Shown in pieces: positions 8,493 to 17,264 of a stretch of 52,050 bases of DNA. Location of the stretch: the NCBI GenBank assembly GCA_046758085.1, contig JBHHZP010000005.1, forward strand, positions 1-52,050. The letters are read 5' to 3'. The notes beneath the pieces are model-generated. The model saw nothing but the letters and a program-made list of their open reading frames with translations, was not told the origin of the DNA and searched no databases. Position 1 is the first letter of the stretch; each line of letters starts with the position of its first letter. Made by a program: the position numbers and the translations under genes. The stretch comes from VRUB01 sp046758085 (GTDB lineage Bacteria > Pseudomonadota > Gammaproteobacteria > Acidiferrobacterales > SPGG2).

Positions 8493-8855
8493 ATGCGATT
8501 TGTGCCCCGCGGCAGGCGAATCCTGCACACAGTACGGTCGATAGCGGTGCTTGCATTGATTCTGGTGGGTGCCGGCGCGGTCGCGCAGCTAAACTGCAAC
8601 GTCGGAGTGGAGTTTTATGCCGACGGTGGTATTGGTATTAAGGATTGTAACCTTAATGGCAATCATCGAATTTACAATGCCCGGGGACAGCCGCTAACCT
8701 GCTTGAACGGGTATCGTCTCGTGCAGTATCCGGACGGTCGTCTGCAAAGCTGTACACTGGCGGAGCCCGTGAGCTTCGATGCGACACTCTGCACCCGACT
8801 CAGTGTGGTGGAGTTCAACCCCGATGGCACGCTGCGAAAATGTGTGCGTTCGTGA
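8493..8855 (+). CDS. Small exported protein of Cys-ended short repeats (unknown function)
   Basis: 120 residues. A basic N-terminus and a hydrophobic helix (SIAVLALILVGAGAVAQ) form a signal peptide. The mature part contains four related segments, each ending in Cys: VEFYADGGIGIKDC, HRIYNARGQPLTC, LVQYPDGRLQSC and VEFNPDGTLRKC. The Y/F-x-x-D-G-x-L pattern recalls MORN/YwqK-type beta repeats, but I do not recognise a named family. With about seven cysteines in the periplasm it could be disulfide-bonded. A GTG three codons upstream is an alternative start; the ATG at 8493 follows GGGGTGAT. The gene ends 30 bases before the next small exported protein. Confidence 0.6.
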   Translation: MRFVPRGRRILHTVRSIAVLALILVGAGAVAQLNCNVGVEFYADGGIGIKDCNLNGNHRIYNARGQPLTCLNGYRLVQYPDGRLQSCTLAEPVSFDATLCTRLSVVEFNPDGTLRKCVRS

Positions 8856-8884
8856 CCGGCCAGGGCATAAGACAGGTACAAACT

Positions 8885-9295
8885 ATGGTGCGAACAAAAC
8901 AGTTCAGCGCAATTACACGCGCAAGTCTGTTGTGCATTACGCTCGTGGTCTTTGAGCTACAGATGAACACAACGAGCGCCGAGGAGCGCTGGCACTATAC
9001 CCTGGGGCAGACGAAAATCAATCAGCAGGCACAATTTTGTGCCGACAGGCAGGCCGTGCTCGAACTGGCGCGGTTGTTTGAAGAGAAAGGACCTCGCCGC
9101 GGTTTTGCGGCGCTGCTCCAGCACGACAGCTGCACTACCCGGGTGGAGTCCTTCACCCCGTTGGATGTCATAAGGCAAGTGAGCGTTGCGACCGAAGCAG
9201 GGCACTCGTACGTGATGACCTTCGTCGAGGTGTCGATATCGAACGAGATGATCGAATTTCTCGTGACAACCCGCGAGGTGCGCAAACGGAAATAA
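8885..9295 (+). CDS. Small exported protein of unknown function
   Basis: 136 residues from the ATG at 8885. The N-terminus (TRASLLCITLVVFELQ followed by a small-residue region) reads as a signal peptide. The mature part is mixed alpha/beta with two cysteines (in AQFCADR and HDSCTTR) that could pair. AVLELARLFEEKGPRRGFAAL looks helical. I recognise no family. It probably shares a transcript with the repeat protein just upstream; both are exported, so they may act together in the cell envelope, which is inference. Confidence 0.55.
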   Translation: MVRTKQFSAITRASLLCITLVVFELQMNTTSAEERWHYTLGQTKINQQAQFCADRQAVLELARLFEEKGPRRGFAALLQHDSCTTRVESFTPLDVIRQVSVATEAGHSYVMTFVEVSISNEMIEFLVTTREVRKRK

Positions 9296-9357
9296 TACGG
9301 GGCCGGCGCTAGCGACATCCAATAGCACCGCACACGCAGGCCCAAGCGATATGAGTC

Positions 9358-9951
9358 ATGTTTAATCGATCAGCATCCCCGAGTGCGAGGTCACGCTGTG
9401 AATGGGCCGCGGCCAGCGAGCTCATGATGGCCTATCACGATCGCGAATGGGGTGTACCGCTGCATGATGACCGGGCGTTGTTCGAGTTTCTCATACTCGA
9501 AGGTGCGCAGGCTGGACTGAGCTGGTTGACAATACTTAATAAGAGGCAAGGATACAGAAAGGCCTACGACAACTTCGACCCGGCTACGGTCGCTCGCTAT
9601 GGCGAGAATAAGATCGAGCAGTTGCTCGCGGACCCCGGCATTGTGCGCAACAAGCTTAAGGTGCATGCATCTATCGGTAACGCACAGGCTTTTCTCGAGG
9701 TGCAGCAGCAATTTGGCAGCTTCGACGCTTACGTGTGGCAGTTTGCGGACGGCAACGTAGCGCACGACCCCCGGGTTCGCCCAGGACCTATTCCGGCGCG
9801 CACGCAGCAATCCGATGCTATGAGCAAAGACTTGAAAAAACGCGGATTTAAGTTTGTGGGCAGCACGATCTGTTACGGGTTTATGCAAGCAGTCGGCATG
9901 GTAAACGATCACGTGGTCGATTGCTTCCGCTATCGCGAGCTGGCTGGGTAA
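9358..9951 (+). CDS. tag: DNA-3-methyladenine glycosylase I
   Basis: 197 residues, the usual length. Tag removes 3-methyladenine from alkylated DNA. The N-terminal RCEW and YHDREWGVP carry the first two zinc ligands (Cys14 and His27), and the C-terminal NDHVVDC carries the last two, matching the zinc snap of E. coli Tag. EGAQAGLSWLTILNKRQGYRKA is the conserved helix lining the base pocket. No clear operon partner is present. Confidence 0.95.
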   Translation: MFNRSASPSARSRCEWAAASELMMAYHDREWGVPLHDDRALFEFLILEGAQAGLSWLTILNKRQGYRKAYDNFDPATVARYGENKIEQLLADPGIVRNKLKVHASIGNAQAFLEVQQQFGSFDAYVWQFADGNVAHDPRVRPGPIPARTQQSDAMSKDLKKRGFKFVGSTICYGFMQAVGMVNDHVVDCFRYRELAG

Positions 9952-9974
9952 GCTCCGCTGTGCGCTGCGTACTC

Positions 9975-10226
9975 GTGAACCTGGTGAGGATGAGTCTGGC
10001 CTGCGTTCTACTCATGTCACCGCTGGACTCAGTCGCTGATGTTCGTAACGCCGAGAGCATGAGGTGCGCGCGCCCTGTGGCCGCGGCAGGTATCGAGGCC
10101 AGGGGGCTGGTGTGGAATGAAGGCCAGCGGCTAGCACGCGCGACACAGGCAAATACTTTACAACAGTGCAGGCGAATAAGAATGGCGGTTGGCGAAGAAA
10201 AAGTCGCGGCACTATTTGCGCGCTAA
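9975..10226 (+). CDS. Small putative exported protein (uncertain)
   Basis: About 83 residues from the GTG at 9975; GTG at 9984 and ATG at 9990 are alternatives, and the frame stays open upstream into tag. The first 20 residues (NLVRMSLACVLLMSPLDSVAD) resemble a signal peptide. The rest is polar with two cysteines and no family I recognise. It is supported only by the open frame and the signal-like N-terminus. Confidence 0.35.
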   Translation: MNLVRMSLACVLLMSPLDSVADVRNAESMRCARPVAAAGIEARGLVWNEGQRLARATQANTLQQCRRIRMAVGEEKVAALFAR

Positions 10227-10256
10227 AGCCTTATCACCTAGCTGACCGCGCATGAC

Positions 10257-10946
10257 GTGGAGGTGCGTACGGTGGTCAAGCAGGTACGCGTTATGCACAA
10301 TGTGTTGGTGCTGGCCATGTTATGCGCCGGCTTGCTTTGGCTCGTGCGCGGTCACATCCCTTCGAGCCTGGGGGCTGTCGCTATGGGAGCACTGTCGGGC
10401 CTGGTTTACGGTGGGTTTTACTGGTCACGCCTGGCTCGCCGCGTGGCACGGGGTGATCGACGCTTTGCTCGCAACAAAATCTTTGTGTCGTTCCTTTCCG
10501 TCTTCGAGCTTGTGGTGCTGGCTGCGGCATCGAGCCACGTCATACTCATTGTGCTGGGGCTGTTGCTGCTCGTGGGTATGGTCCTTGGATTGATAGCGGG
10601 ACACTGGTGGATAGTTGTTGCGGGTAGCTTCGGCCTCTCGACAGCGGCAACACTGGCCGTGGGCGTTCTGCGATACGAGCGCCGTTATGGACCGCTGCAT
10701 TATCAATACGACTCCCGTACATGGGCAGGAGGCGAGGGATTGCTGTATCAGACAGGGCAGGTGATCGAGCCATTGACGCCGGCGGGGCGGGTCATGGTGA
10801 ACGGTGAGTCATGGAACGCGGTTGCCGTGGGCGGGGAGGCGATCGCGAACGGTGAATGCGTGGAAGTAATTTCCAGAAAGGGGTTAACGCTTTATGTCGA
10901 CAGGTTGCCAGTGCAGCCTGGACCCACGAGCAGCGATCGTAACTAA
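10257..10946 (+). CDS. NfeD-like membrane protein with OB-fold C-terminus
   Basis: 229 residues. Four hydrophobic helices occupy about residues 12-140. The soluble C-terminal domain (about 160-217) reads GLLYQTGQVIEPLTPAGRV, then NGESWNAVAVGGEAI, then GECVEVISRKGLTLYV, the pattern of the NfeD OB-fold (G-x-a-x-t-x-l-x-P-x-G-x-v). NfeD proteins usually pair with SPFH/stomatin proteins or membrane proteases; no partner is adjacent here. Starts at GTG 10257 and ATG 10293 are both possible. Confidence 0.7.
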   Translation: MEVRTVVKQVRVMHNVLVLAMLCAGLLWLVRGHIPSSLGAVAMGALSGLVYGGFYWSRLARRVARGDRRFARNKIFVSFLSVFELVVLAAASSHVILIVLGLLLLVGMVLGLIAGHWWIVVAGSFGLSTAATLAVGVLRYERRYGPLHYQYDSRTWAGGEGLLYQTGQVIEPLTPAGRVMVNGESWNAVAVGGEAIANGECVEVISRKGLTLYVDRLPVQPGPTSSDRN

Positions 10947-11349
10947 GAGGATGCTGCCGGCCTCTGTGGCGGCTTTGCTGAGCCGGATGGGGGTGCCAGC
11001 AAACGCGCCCACGCCGGCAACCGCAGCGCAAGTACGCATCACGGGCCGAGGCCGGCCAAGGTCGCGCGCTTGACGGGCTGCTCGATCGCCCGCACTCAAC
11101 CTGTTTTCCCCCATACCACAGCCCTTATCTGGGGCGTGGCGGCTGTTCGTAGCAAGGGGAGCGGGCAGCCCGGGATCGGGCAGCCGCTGCGGGTGGCACA
11201 CGCTTGTGGCGCGTTTTTTGGTGAGCTTTCAACAGCCTCCCTTTCATTTCGCCCCGGATAAAGGGTAAAATCCGGCGCCTTATTTGGACCAAGTACAGGT
11301 CGGCGGCAGCGGCCTGTGCCTTTGTGGTTTGTGAGAGGAACGAGACACC
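10947..11349 (+). promoter_or_regulatory. Non-coding stretch with a promoter for the rpsP operon
   Basis: I see no convincing gene in these 400 bases. Near the end, TAAAAT at 11266-11271 is a good -10 element preceded by TTTCAT at 11242-11247 (18-base spacer). It is followed by the GC-rich discriminator CCGGCGCC, typical of promoters for ribosomal genes under stringent control. The transcript would carry a leader of about 70 bases before rpsP, whose ribosome binding site is GAGAGGAACGAGA. Confidence 0.5.
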
Positions 11350-11598
11350 ATGGTGACCATACGCCTGGCTAGAGGGGGCGCCAAGAAAAAGCCCTTTTTC
11401 CGGATCGTTGTCGCGGATGCGCGCCGTGCACCGAATGGCCGGTTCATCGAGCACGTTGGATACTTCAATCCACGTGCCAGCGAGCATGAACAGCAGCTCC
11501 ACGTAAACATGGAGCGCGTGCAGTATTGGTTAGGTCAGGGGGCGAAGCCGTCTGAGCGCGTCTCCGGTCTTTTGAAGCGGGCGACCGCGGGGAAGTAG
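11350..11598 (+). CDS. rpsP: 30S ribosomal protein S16
   Basis: 82 residues, the usual length. The N-terminus MVTIRLARGGAKKKPFFRIV and the block GRFIEHVGYFNPR are the S16 signature. It is the first gene of the conserved rpsP-rimM-trmD-rplS operon and ends in consecutive TAG and TAA stops. The gap to rimM is 14 bases. Confidence 0.98.
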   Translation: MVTIRLARGGAKKKPFFRIVVADARRAPNGRFIEHVGYFNPRASEHEQQLHVNMERVQYWLGQGAKPSERVSGLLKRATAGK

Positions 11599-11612
11599 TA
11601 ATTACCGGCGGT

Positions 11613-12158
11613 ATGACGGCGTTGCCGCCAGTCGATGGCCTGGTGACCGTGGGTCGAATCGTCGGGTTGTTCGGGCTGCGGGGCTGGGTCAAGGTGTACT
11701 CTTATTGCCGGCCGCCCGAGGCGATTTTGCACTACAAGCCATGGCACGTTCGAGTGGGCAATGGCTGGTGCGAACATGTGCTGCTGGAGGGTAAGGTACA
11801 TGGCCGCGGCATTGTGGTGAGCCTGGAGCACTGTGTGCACCGGGAGCAGGCGCGTGCGCTCGTGGGGGCGGCCGTGGCCGTCGATCTGGCCCAGCTGCCG
11901 GAGCTGCCCAGCGGCGAGTACTACTGGGCGCAGCTGCAAGGCCTGCAGGTCATCAATCTGAGCGGCGATCACCTCGGGGTGGTCAGCTATCTGTTTGAGA
12001 CCGGTGCAAACGACGTCATGGTCGTTGAGTCCGGGATTCCCGGCACCGATAGAGCGAAACGCCGGCACCGCCGGCTGATCCCGTACATACGGGATGTCGT
12101 GAAAGCCGTTTACTTGGATACCCGGGTTATTGTTGTTGATTGGGGCGCGGACTTTTGA
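11613..12158 (+). CDS. rimM: Ribosome maturation factor RimM
   Basis: 181 residues. RimM binds S19 and helps the 30S head mature. The N-terminal RimM domain starts VTVGRIVGLFGLRGWVKVYSY, and the C-terminal PRC-barrel contains YYWAQLQGLQVIN and GANDVMVV. The gene order rpsP-rimM-trmD-rplS confirms the call. Confidence 0.95.
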   Translation: MTALPPVDGLVTVGRIVGLFGLRGWVKVYSYCRPPEAILHYKPWHVRVGNGWCEHVLLEGKVHGRGIVVSLEHCVHREQARALVGAAVAVDLAQLPELPSGEYYWAQLQGLQVINLSGDHLGVVSYLFETGANDVMVVESGIPGTDRAKRRHRRLIPYIRDVVKAVYLDTRVIVVDWGADF

Positions 12159-12205
12159 GCGACGGCTGCCGGGCAAACCGTTGCCGCGTGGGAGCTTGAA
12201 AAGGC

Positions 12206-12964
12206 GTGAAGGTCGATGTTGTCAGCATCTTTCCGCAGATGTTCAGCGCGGTTACCGGGTTCGGGGTTACAGCGAGAGCAGTTACCCGGGGCCTGCTGAC
12301 GGTGCGCCTCTGGGATCCGCGGGAGTTTGCTCGCGACAAGCATCACACCGTGGATGACCGACCTTATGGGGGCGGGCCGGGGATGGTTATGCTGGCAGAG
12401 CCGCTTGCGTGTGCCATCCGTGCGGCCCGGAACGAGCAATCTGACGCGGCCAGGGTGATTTATCTATCGCCGCAGGGACGCCGGTTGGACCACGAAGGTG
12501 TTCAGGAACTGGCCGCGCGACCCGGATTGATTTTGTTGGCGGGACGCTACGAGGGCGTTGACGAGCGACTACTGACCACCGAGGTCGACGAGGAATGGTC
12601 GATCGGAGACTACGTGCTTACAGGTGGCGAGCTCGCGGCGATGGTCATGATCGACGCGATTGCGCGCCAAATCCCGGGGGTGCTGGGAGATGCCGACTCG
12701 GCGGAACAGGATTCATACGCTCGGGGATTGCTCGACTGTGAACACTACACACGCCCGGAGCGGTACCGGGGCCGCCCGGTACCGGCGGTGCTGCTGTCAG
12801 GAAATCATGAGGAAATTCGCCGTTGGCGGTTGAAACGATCCCTCGGACGAACATGGTTACGGCGCCCAGACCTATTGAAACGCCTGGCGCTGGATAGCGA
12901 GTCCCAGCGTCTGCTGGAAGAGTTTCAGCAGGAATATGAAAACGAATCGGGAGTTGCAAAATGA
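12206..12964 (+). CDS. trmD: tRNA (guanine-N1)-methyltransferase
   Basis: 252 residues. TrmD methylates G37 of tRNAs using S-adenosylmethionine. The SPOUT knot is visible in YEGVDERLL and IGDYVLTGGELAAMVMIDA, and RPYGGGPGMVM lies near residue 58. The start is the GTG at 12206, which aligns with the family N-terminus KVDVVSIFPQMF. Its stop overlaps the rplS ATG by four bases. Confidence 0.97.
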   Translation: MKVDVVSIFPQMFSAVTGFGVTARAVTRGLLTVRLWDPREFARDKHHTVDDRPYGGGPGMVMLAEPLACAIRAARNEQSDAARVIYLSPQGRRLDHEGVQELAARPGLILLAGRYEGVDERLLTTEVDEEWSIGDYVLTGGELAAMVMIDAIARQIPGVLGDADSAEQDSYARGLLDCEHYTRPERYRGRPVPAVLLSGNHEEIRRWRLKRSLGRTWLRRPDLLKRLALDSESQRLLEEFQQEYENESGVAK

Positions 12965-13314
12965 GCAAGTTCATCCAGGATATTGAAACGCGAGAGTTGG
13001 AGCGATTGGGCAAGAAGATACCAAGCTTCTCGCCTGGCGATACCATTTCTGTACATGTAACCGTGGTCGAAGGGGGGCGCACGCGCCTGCAGGCATTCGA
13101 GGGGATGGTCATCGCCCGCCGAAATCGAGGATCGAACTCCTCTTTTACTGTTCGCAAAATCTCTTACGGTGAGGGCGTGGAGCGCGTCTTTCCGCTCTAC
13201 AGTCCCGCTATAGCCAAAATCCAAGTGAAGCGACGCGGCGCCATACGTCGTGCCAAGCTTTACTACTTGCGCGATCGGACTGGCAAAGCGGCGCGAATTC
13301 GCGAGAAGGTTTGA
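12961..13314 (+). CDS. rplS: 50S ribosomal protein L19
   Basis: 117 residues. The block FSPGDTISVHVTVVEG, the motif EGMVIARRNRG and the end VKRRGAIRRAKLYYLRDRTGK are diagnostic of L19, which sits at the 30S-50S interface. It is the last gene of the operon, and a perfect inverted repeat follows about 40 bases later. Confidence 0.98.
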   Translation: MSKFIQDIETRELERLGKKIPSFSPGDTISVHVTVVEGGRTRLQAFEGMVIARRNRGSNSSFTVRKISYGEGVERVFPLYSPAIAKIQVKRRGAIRRAKLYYLRDRTGKAARIREKV

Positions 13315-13354
13315 AGCGGTCACCGCATCGAGCCGAATACCCGCAGGGATTTCC

Positions 13355-13377
13355 GTTCACACGATGTTGGTGTGAAC
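13355..13377. repeat. Perfect inverted repeat downstream of rplS
   Basis: GTTCACAC (13355-13362) and GTGTGAAC (13370-13377) form an 8-bp stem around a seven-base loop. No T-run follows, so it is not a classic rho-independent terminator. It could still be an end-of-operon hairpin or processing site. Confidence 0.45.
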
Positions 13378-13483
13378 CGGTACTCAGCCTTTAGCGGGAG
13401 TATCGTAGCGAGTGATATGGCGGTGTTCGTGGCTCGCACGCCATTAATATCTTGCTTCTCCGCCGTTGAACACTGGGGTGCTG

Positions 13484-15292
13484 ATGGCGATCCAGCGAAT
13501 GATGCAAGGCTTGAATTTTTTGGGCGGTAAAACCCCGTCGCATTTGGGTGTACCTCTGCTGTTGATTGGCCTGCTTGCATTTAGCCCTTGGGTTTGTGCG
13601 ACCGGGCTGGAGCGCATAATGGCAGTCGCCGACGGCGGTGCCACGGATCTGGCGTTGCGCCTGCTCGTGAAATACGAACCACCTGCCGAGGATCAGGAAA
13701 ACTGGATGCAATGGGAGAAGGAACGTTTTTCCATCCTTGCGCAAAAGCAGCGGTGGGACGCAATTGCAAAACGCGTCGACAACCTTCCCCCGGGATTACC
13801 GCGGCCGTTTGTGCGGTGGGCCCTTGCCGAGGCGGTCAATGCGCAATTATCCGCGGAGGAGGGCGCCGCGGCACGTAAATATCTACGGCGTCTGATCTGG
13901 CAGACCAAGCCCGTGTCTATGGAATTTGCCAAATGGCGCCGGCTTGTGATCCGCAGCTATTTGCTCGATAACGATATCGCCGACGCACATACGGCATTGC
14001 TGCGCTACAAGCAGGATTACCGCGTTGACAATGATGCCTGGCGGCTGTTGCACGCGAAGGTTTTGTTACGGGCGAGGCGGAACAAAGCGGCATTCGATGT
14101 GCTGCACGATACGCAATCGACCGAGGGCAAGATCCTGCGATTGTTGGCTGGCCTGCGCAGCGGGATTTACAAAGCGCCTGCGGTCAAGGCCGCCGGCCTG
14201 ACGCTGGCGCAAACCACGTCGCGCAAGCCTAAGCTACAGCGCGAGGCGTGGGCGCTGGTGGCTGAAGCCGCCTCGCAGGCAGGAGACGATATCTACCGAG
14301 TGATCGGGCTCGAGCGTGCGATGACACTGTCGAGCGATGCGAGCGCTCGCGAGCGGGTAATTGTGGTGAAATCCGACGATCTGTGGCAGGCCTATGAGTG
14401 GCTGGCGGAGTCTCTAGGTAACCGGCTGCAGCTGCTGGTTGGCAACGACAAGGCGTGGGTGGAGCAGGCACAATACTATGAGAGCGAAGAAAAGGCCTAT
14501 GCCCGCGCATTCTATGCATTCCTGAGTCGCCGCGGCAGTGAGGCCCAGATTCGACTTGATGCACACACGCGTTTGGCAGATTCGTTATTCGCCGAAGGCC
14601 GGGGCGAAGTCGTACAATCTCTTTACACGCGGTCGAAGCAATTCGGTAGTGTTGGTGCGATCCCGGTGACGGTGCGCTACAGACTTGCGGACGCCGCCCT
14701 ACAACGCCGGGACATCCATCTTGCGGCACGTCTGCTAAAGGGCCTGGATAAGCCTCCGCCGGGCGAGGACCCGGACGAGTGGTCACTGCGCCAGGCGCGC
14801 GTACTGATCTATGCCGGCGAATTCAAGGCCGGCGCATTACGGCTAAGTCAGATACTTGATAACAAGCGGTCTCTGGATCCGGCGTTTGCCGATCGCTACC
14901 TGCAGGTAGTTTTTGATCTGCAGGCGGTTGACCGACATCCGGAGGCCTATGCGCTGTTGGATTCGGTGTTTGCGCTCGTGGACAAGGCACAGCAACGGCG
15001 CGAGATCCTGTTCTGGATGGCCGACTCCAAGAAAGCCATCGGGGAATTTCAGGAGGCTGGCGAGCTCTATCTGCGTTCGGCGAGCTACGGCAACGCGCGT
15101 GGCGCGGACCCGTGGGGGCAAACTGCCCGCTTTCACGCGGCCGAGGCCCTGGGCGCAGCCGGGCTGGTGGCGGACGCGCGCGACGTTTACCGCAAACTGT
15201 TGAAACACACCACTGACCAAAGACGCCGGGCCCTGCTCGAGCGGAACATTGAGCAACTGTGGTTGCGTGAAAAACAGAGCACGCCACGATAA
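13484..15292 (+). CDS. Exported tetratricopeptide-like helical repeat protein
   Basis: 602 residues from the ATG at 13484 (a TTG at 13466 is in frame). A hydrophobic stretch (GVPLLLIGLLAFSPWVCA, about residues 24-41) looks like a signal peptide or membrane anchor. The rest is almost wholly helical, with repeated degenerate TPR-like pairs: YLLDNDIADAHTALLRYKQ, AYALLDSVFALVDKA and GEFQEAGELYLRSASYGNA. The domain probably faces the periplasm as a protein-binding scaffold. I do not recognise a named family. It lies between rplS and xerD, about 170 bases from each. Confidence 0.65.
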   Translation: MAIQRMMQGLNFLGGKTPSHLGVPLLLIGLLAFSPWVCATGLERIMAVADGGATDLALRLLVKYEPPAEDQENWMQWEKERFSILAQKQRWDAIAKRVDNLPPGLPRPFVRWALAEAVNAQLSAEEGAAARKYLRRLIWQTKPVSMEFAKWRRLVIRSYLLDNDIADAHTALLRYKQDYRVDNDAWRLLHAKVLLRARRNKAAFDVLHDTQSTEGKILRLLAGLRSGIYKAPAVKAAGLTLAQTTSRKPKLQREAWALVAEAASQAGDDIYRVIGLERAMTLSSDASARERVIVVKSDDLWQAYEWLAESLGNRLQLLVGNDKAWVEQAQYYESEEKAYARAFYAFLSRRGSEAQIRLDAHTRLADSLFAEGRGEVVQSLYTRSKQFGSVGAIPVTVRYRLADAALQRRDIHLAARLLKGLDKPPPGEDPDEWSLRQARVLIYAGEFKAGALRLSQILDNKRSLDPAFADRYLQVVFDLQAVDRHPEAYALLDSVFALVDKAQQRREILFWMADSKKAIGEFQEAGELYLRSASYGNARGADPWGQTARFHAAEALGAAGLVADARDVYRKLLKHTTDQRRRALLERNIEQLWLREKQSTPR

Positions 15293-15460
15293 CAGCAACG
15301 CGATTGCGAAATCTTGGGGTCCGGCTGGGGAATGCGGCCGGAGCGGTGCGTTGCCCAGGCGTCGGGCGTGCCGTGCCGATAATGTGAGCCAACTAGTTTT
15401 GCCCGGCCTCATATATTTTGTAAATCCGCGGCCAGCTATTAAGGCGCTGCCTGGTGTTAC

Positions 15461-16360
15461 ATGAACAAAGCGGATGAGGCGATCGTCGGGCGGTTCCTGG
15501 ATGCGATGTGGATGGAGCACGGCCTCAGTGCCAACACCTTGAGCGCTTATCGAAGCGATTTGAGGGCGTGCGGTGCCTGGCTTGCAGGAAAACGCAAACT
15601 GCTGGGCGACGCGAGCCGATCGGATCTGCTGGCTTACATTTCGCAATGTGTGCGCAGTGGCGCACGTCCGCGGACAACGGCGCGATTACTGTCGACGCTG
15701 CGCCGTTTCTACCGGTATCTCGTGCGTGAGGGGATCTTATCCATCGATCCAGCGGCCGAGCTGGATTCCCCCAAGCTGGGCCGGCCACTGCCGAAGTTAC
15801 TGACGGAGGAGCAGGTGGAAAATCTGCTGCTCACGCCTAACGTGGACAATGTGCTAGGGCTGCGCGATCGTACGATGCTGGAGATTCTTTATGCGAGCGG
15901 CTTGCGTGTATCAGAACTCATCGGGCTCACGTTGACAGCACTGAACCTTGAAACCGGCGTGGTTCGGGTTATAGGTAAGGGTGATAAGGAGCGTCTTGTA
16001 CCAATCGGGGAGGAGGCAGCCAGCTGGTCGTCACGGTATCTCGCCGACGCACGGCCGGTCCTGGTTCGCAAACGGCACACTGACGTCCTGTTTCCGACCA
16101 ACCGCGGCGGTGGTATGACCCGGCAGGCATTCTGGTACAACATCAAGCGCTACGCGCGCAGTGCCGGCATGGACGATCACACTCTCTCACCGCATACGCT
16201 GCGACATGCATTTGCCACTCACCTTTTGAATCACGGCGCCGACTTGCGGGTCGTGCAAATGCTCTTAGGGCATGCGGACCTGTCAACGACGCAAATTTAC
16301 ACACAGGTAGCGCGCGCGCGGCTCAAGCAATTACACGCGCAGCATCACCCGAGAGGCTAA
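15461..16360 (+). CDS. xerD: Site-specific tyrosine recombinase XerD
   Basis: 299 residues. With XerC it resolves chromosome dimers at dif. All catalytic residues are present: R149 in GLRVSE, K173 in IGKGDKERLVP, H245 and R248 in SPHTLRHAFATHLL, H271 in LLGHADLSTTQIY and the nucleophile Y280. The N-terminal SAM-like core-binding domain (FLDAMWMEHGLSANTLSAYRS) matches XerD better than XerC. No attachment site or cargo is nearby, so this is the housekeeping recombinase and not an integrase of an island. Confidence 0.93.
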   Translation: MNKADEAIVGRFLDAMWMEHGLSANTLSAYRSDLRACGAWLAGKRKLLGDASRSDLLAYISQCVRSGARPRTTARLLSTLRRFYRYLVREGILSIDPAAELDSPKLGRPLPKLLTEEQVENLLLTPNVDNVLGLRDRTMLEILYASGLRVSELIGLTLTALNLETGVVRVIGKGDKERLVPIGEEAASWSSRYLADARPVLVRKRHTDVLFPTNRGGGMTRQAFWYNIKRYARSAGMDDHTLSPHTLRHAFATHLLNHGADLRVVQMLLGHADLSTTQIYTQVARARLKQLHAQHHPRG

Positions 16361-16366
16361 CTTCGA

Positions 16367-16474
16367 GTGGCAAGTACTGAAGGTAACAAGTAGCAAGGAC
16401 TGATTAGCTCGCGATCGGTTTATGGTCGCCGCCAGGCGACCCTCCTTGCCACTTGCTACTTTTAGCTTGCTTCT
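16367..16474. repeat. Dispersed palindromic element with AGTAGCAAG core, copy 1
   Basis: The left arm contains AACAAGTAGCAAGGA (16386-16399 region) and the right arm TCCTTGCCACTTGCTACTT (about 16443-16461). Together they form an imperfect long palindrome. Inside it is a perfect 7-bp hairpin, GGTCGCC (16424-16430) and GGCGACC (16435-16441) around GCCA. It sits exactly between the convergent ends of xerD and the next minus-strand gene. A second element with the same core lies at 31124-31213, also between convergent genes. Confidence 0.6.
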
Positions 16475-16478
16475 TTTC

Positions 16479-17264
16479 TTATTGATATAACGCCGATGTT
16501 TCGGCGGCAGGGGTGTGGCTCTCGAGCGGGAAAACGGTGACCCCCGAGATCTGCTTGTATCCAAGCAACAGTGCAAGCTTGTGAATCAGACGTTTCCAAT
16601 TTACTGATTCAATTCGAATCCTCAGTACCTCGTTAAGTGCCGGACCAAGGACCTCCGGCTCGCGGTCGAGCGCGGGAATCGCATGAAAAGCTTCCCACGT
16701 CATGTAAGCGAGGCCCAAGGTCAGCAACTTGATGGTCCAACCCGGATCACCGACACCAAGCCACGTTAGCCCCGCGAATATCGTTGCTATAAGAGAATAA
16801 AGGCCATGCCGTATTGCCTGTGAACGCGCCGCGCGAATTTCTGCCAGCGCGCCGCGCAGCTTGAGCTCGGCTACTTTGGAATTCACCAGGTGTGCGGTAT
16901 GAAGGTCGCGGATCATAGTTAGAATCCCGATCAGGCGATCGCGGTGGCGATCGTTCTCAATACCAAAGGAGTCGATAGCTGCTTTCACGGCATCGCGAAA
17001 CTCTCGGTCGCCATCAATCGCCGTATATCGCCGCACGAACATGTCCGCGGCGTGATTCAAGATGAAGCGAAGCTCAAGCACCTGCGCCACATCCACAGGG
17101 AAACGCAAGCTCAGCAGGCTGTTGTAGAACGACGGAAAGTCCCGCGCCGTCAGCGGCGGGTCAGAGGCGTGATGTTGCGATCGGTCCGTGTCCTTGGGGC
17201 TGCCCATACAATCGATCATCCTGTTAGCCGTTGTTTTACTTGAAGTTTTTCCGGCAAACTCCAT
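16479..17264 (-). CDS. Hypothetical protein with two membrane helices
   Basis: About 261 residues from the ATG at 17264; the frame is open further up to 17450, and ATGs at 17219 and 17207 are also possible. The N-terminal 40 residues are polar. A helical region with FRDAVKAAIDSFGIENDRHRDRLIGILTM and RGALAEIRAARSQA follows. Two hydrophobic segments (LYSLIATIFAGLTWLGV and IKLLTLGLAYMTWEAF) then come before a short polar tail. I do not recognise the family. Its stop codon lies at the edge of the palindromic repeat. Confidence 0.5.
   Translation of the reverse strand: MEFAGKTSSKTTANRMIDCMGSPKDTDRSQHHASDPPLTARDFPSFYNSLLSLRFPVDVAQVLELRFILNHAADMFVRRYTAIDGDREFRDAVKAAIDSFGIENDRHRDRLIGILTMIRDLHTAHLVNSKVAELKLRGALAEIRAARSQAIRHGLYSLIATIFAGLTWLGVGDPGWTIKLLTLGLAYMTWEAFHAIPALDREPEVLGPALNEVLRIRIESVNWKRLIHKLALLLGYKQISGVTVFPLESHTPAAETSALYQ

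Noticed and set aside
15461..16360. XerD as an integrase of a genomic island
   Set aside because: All features match housekeeping XerD, and no tRNA, attachment repeats or phage cargo are nearby.
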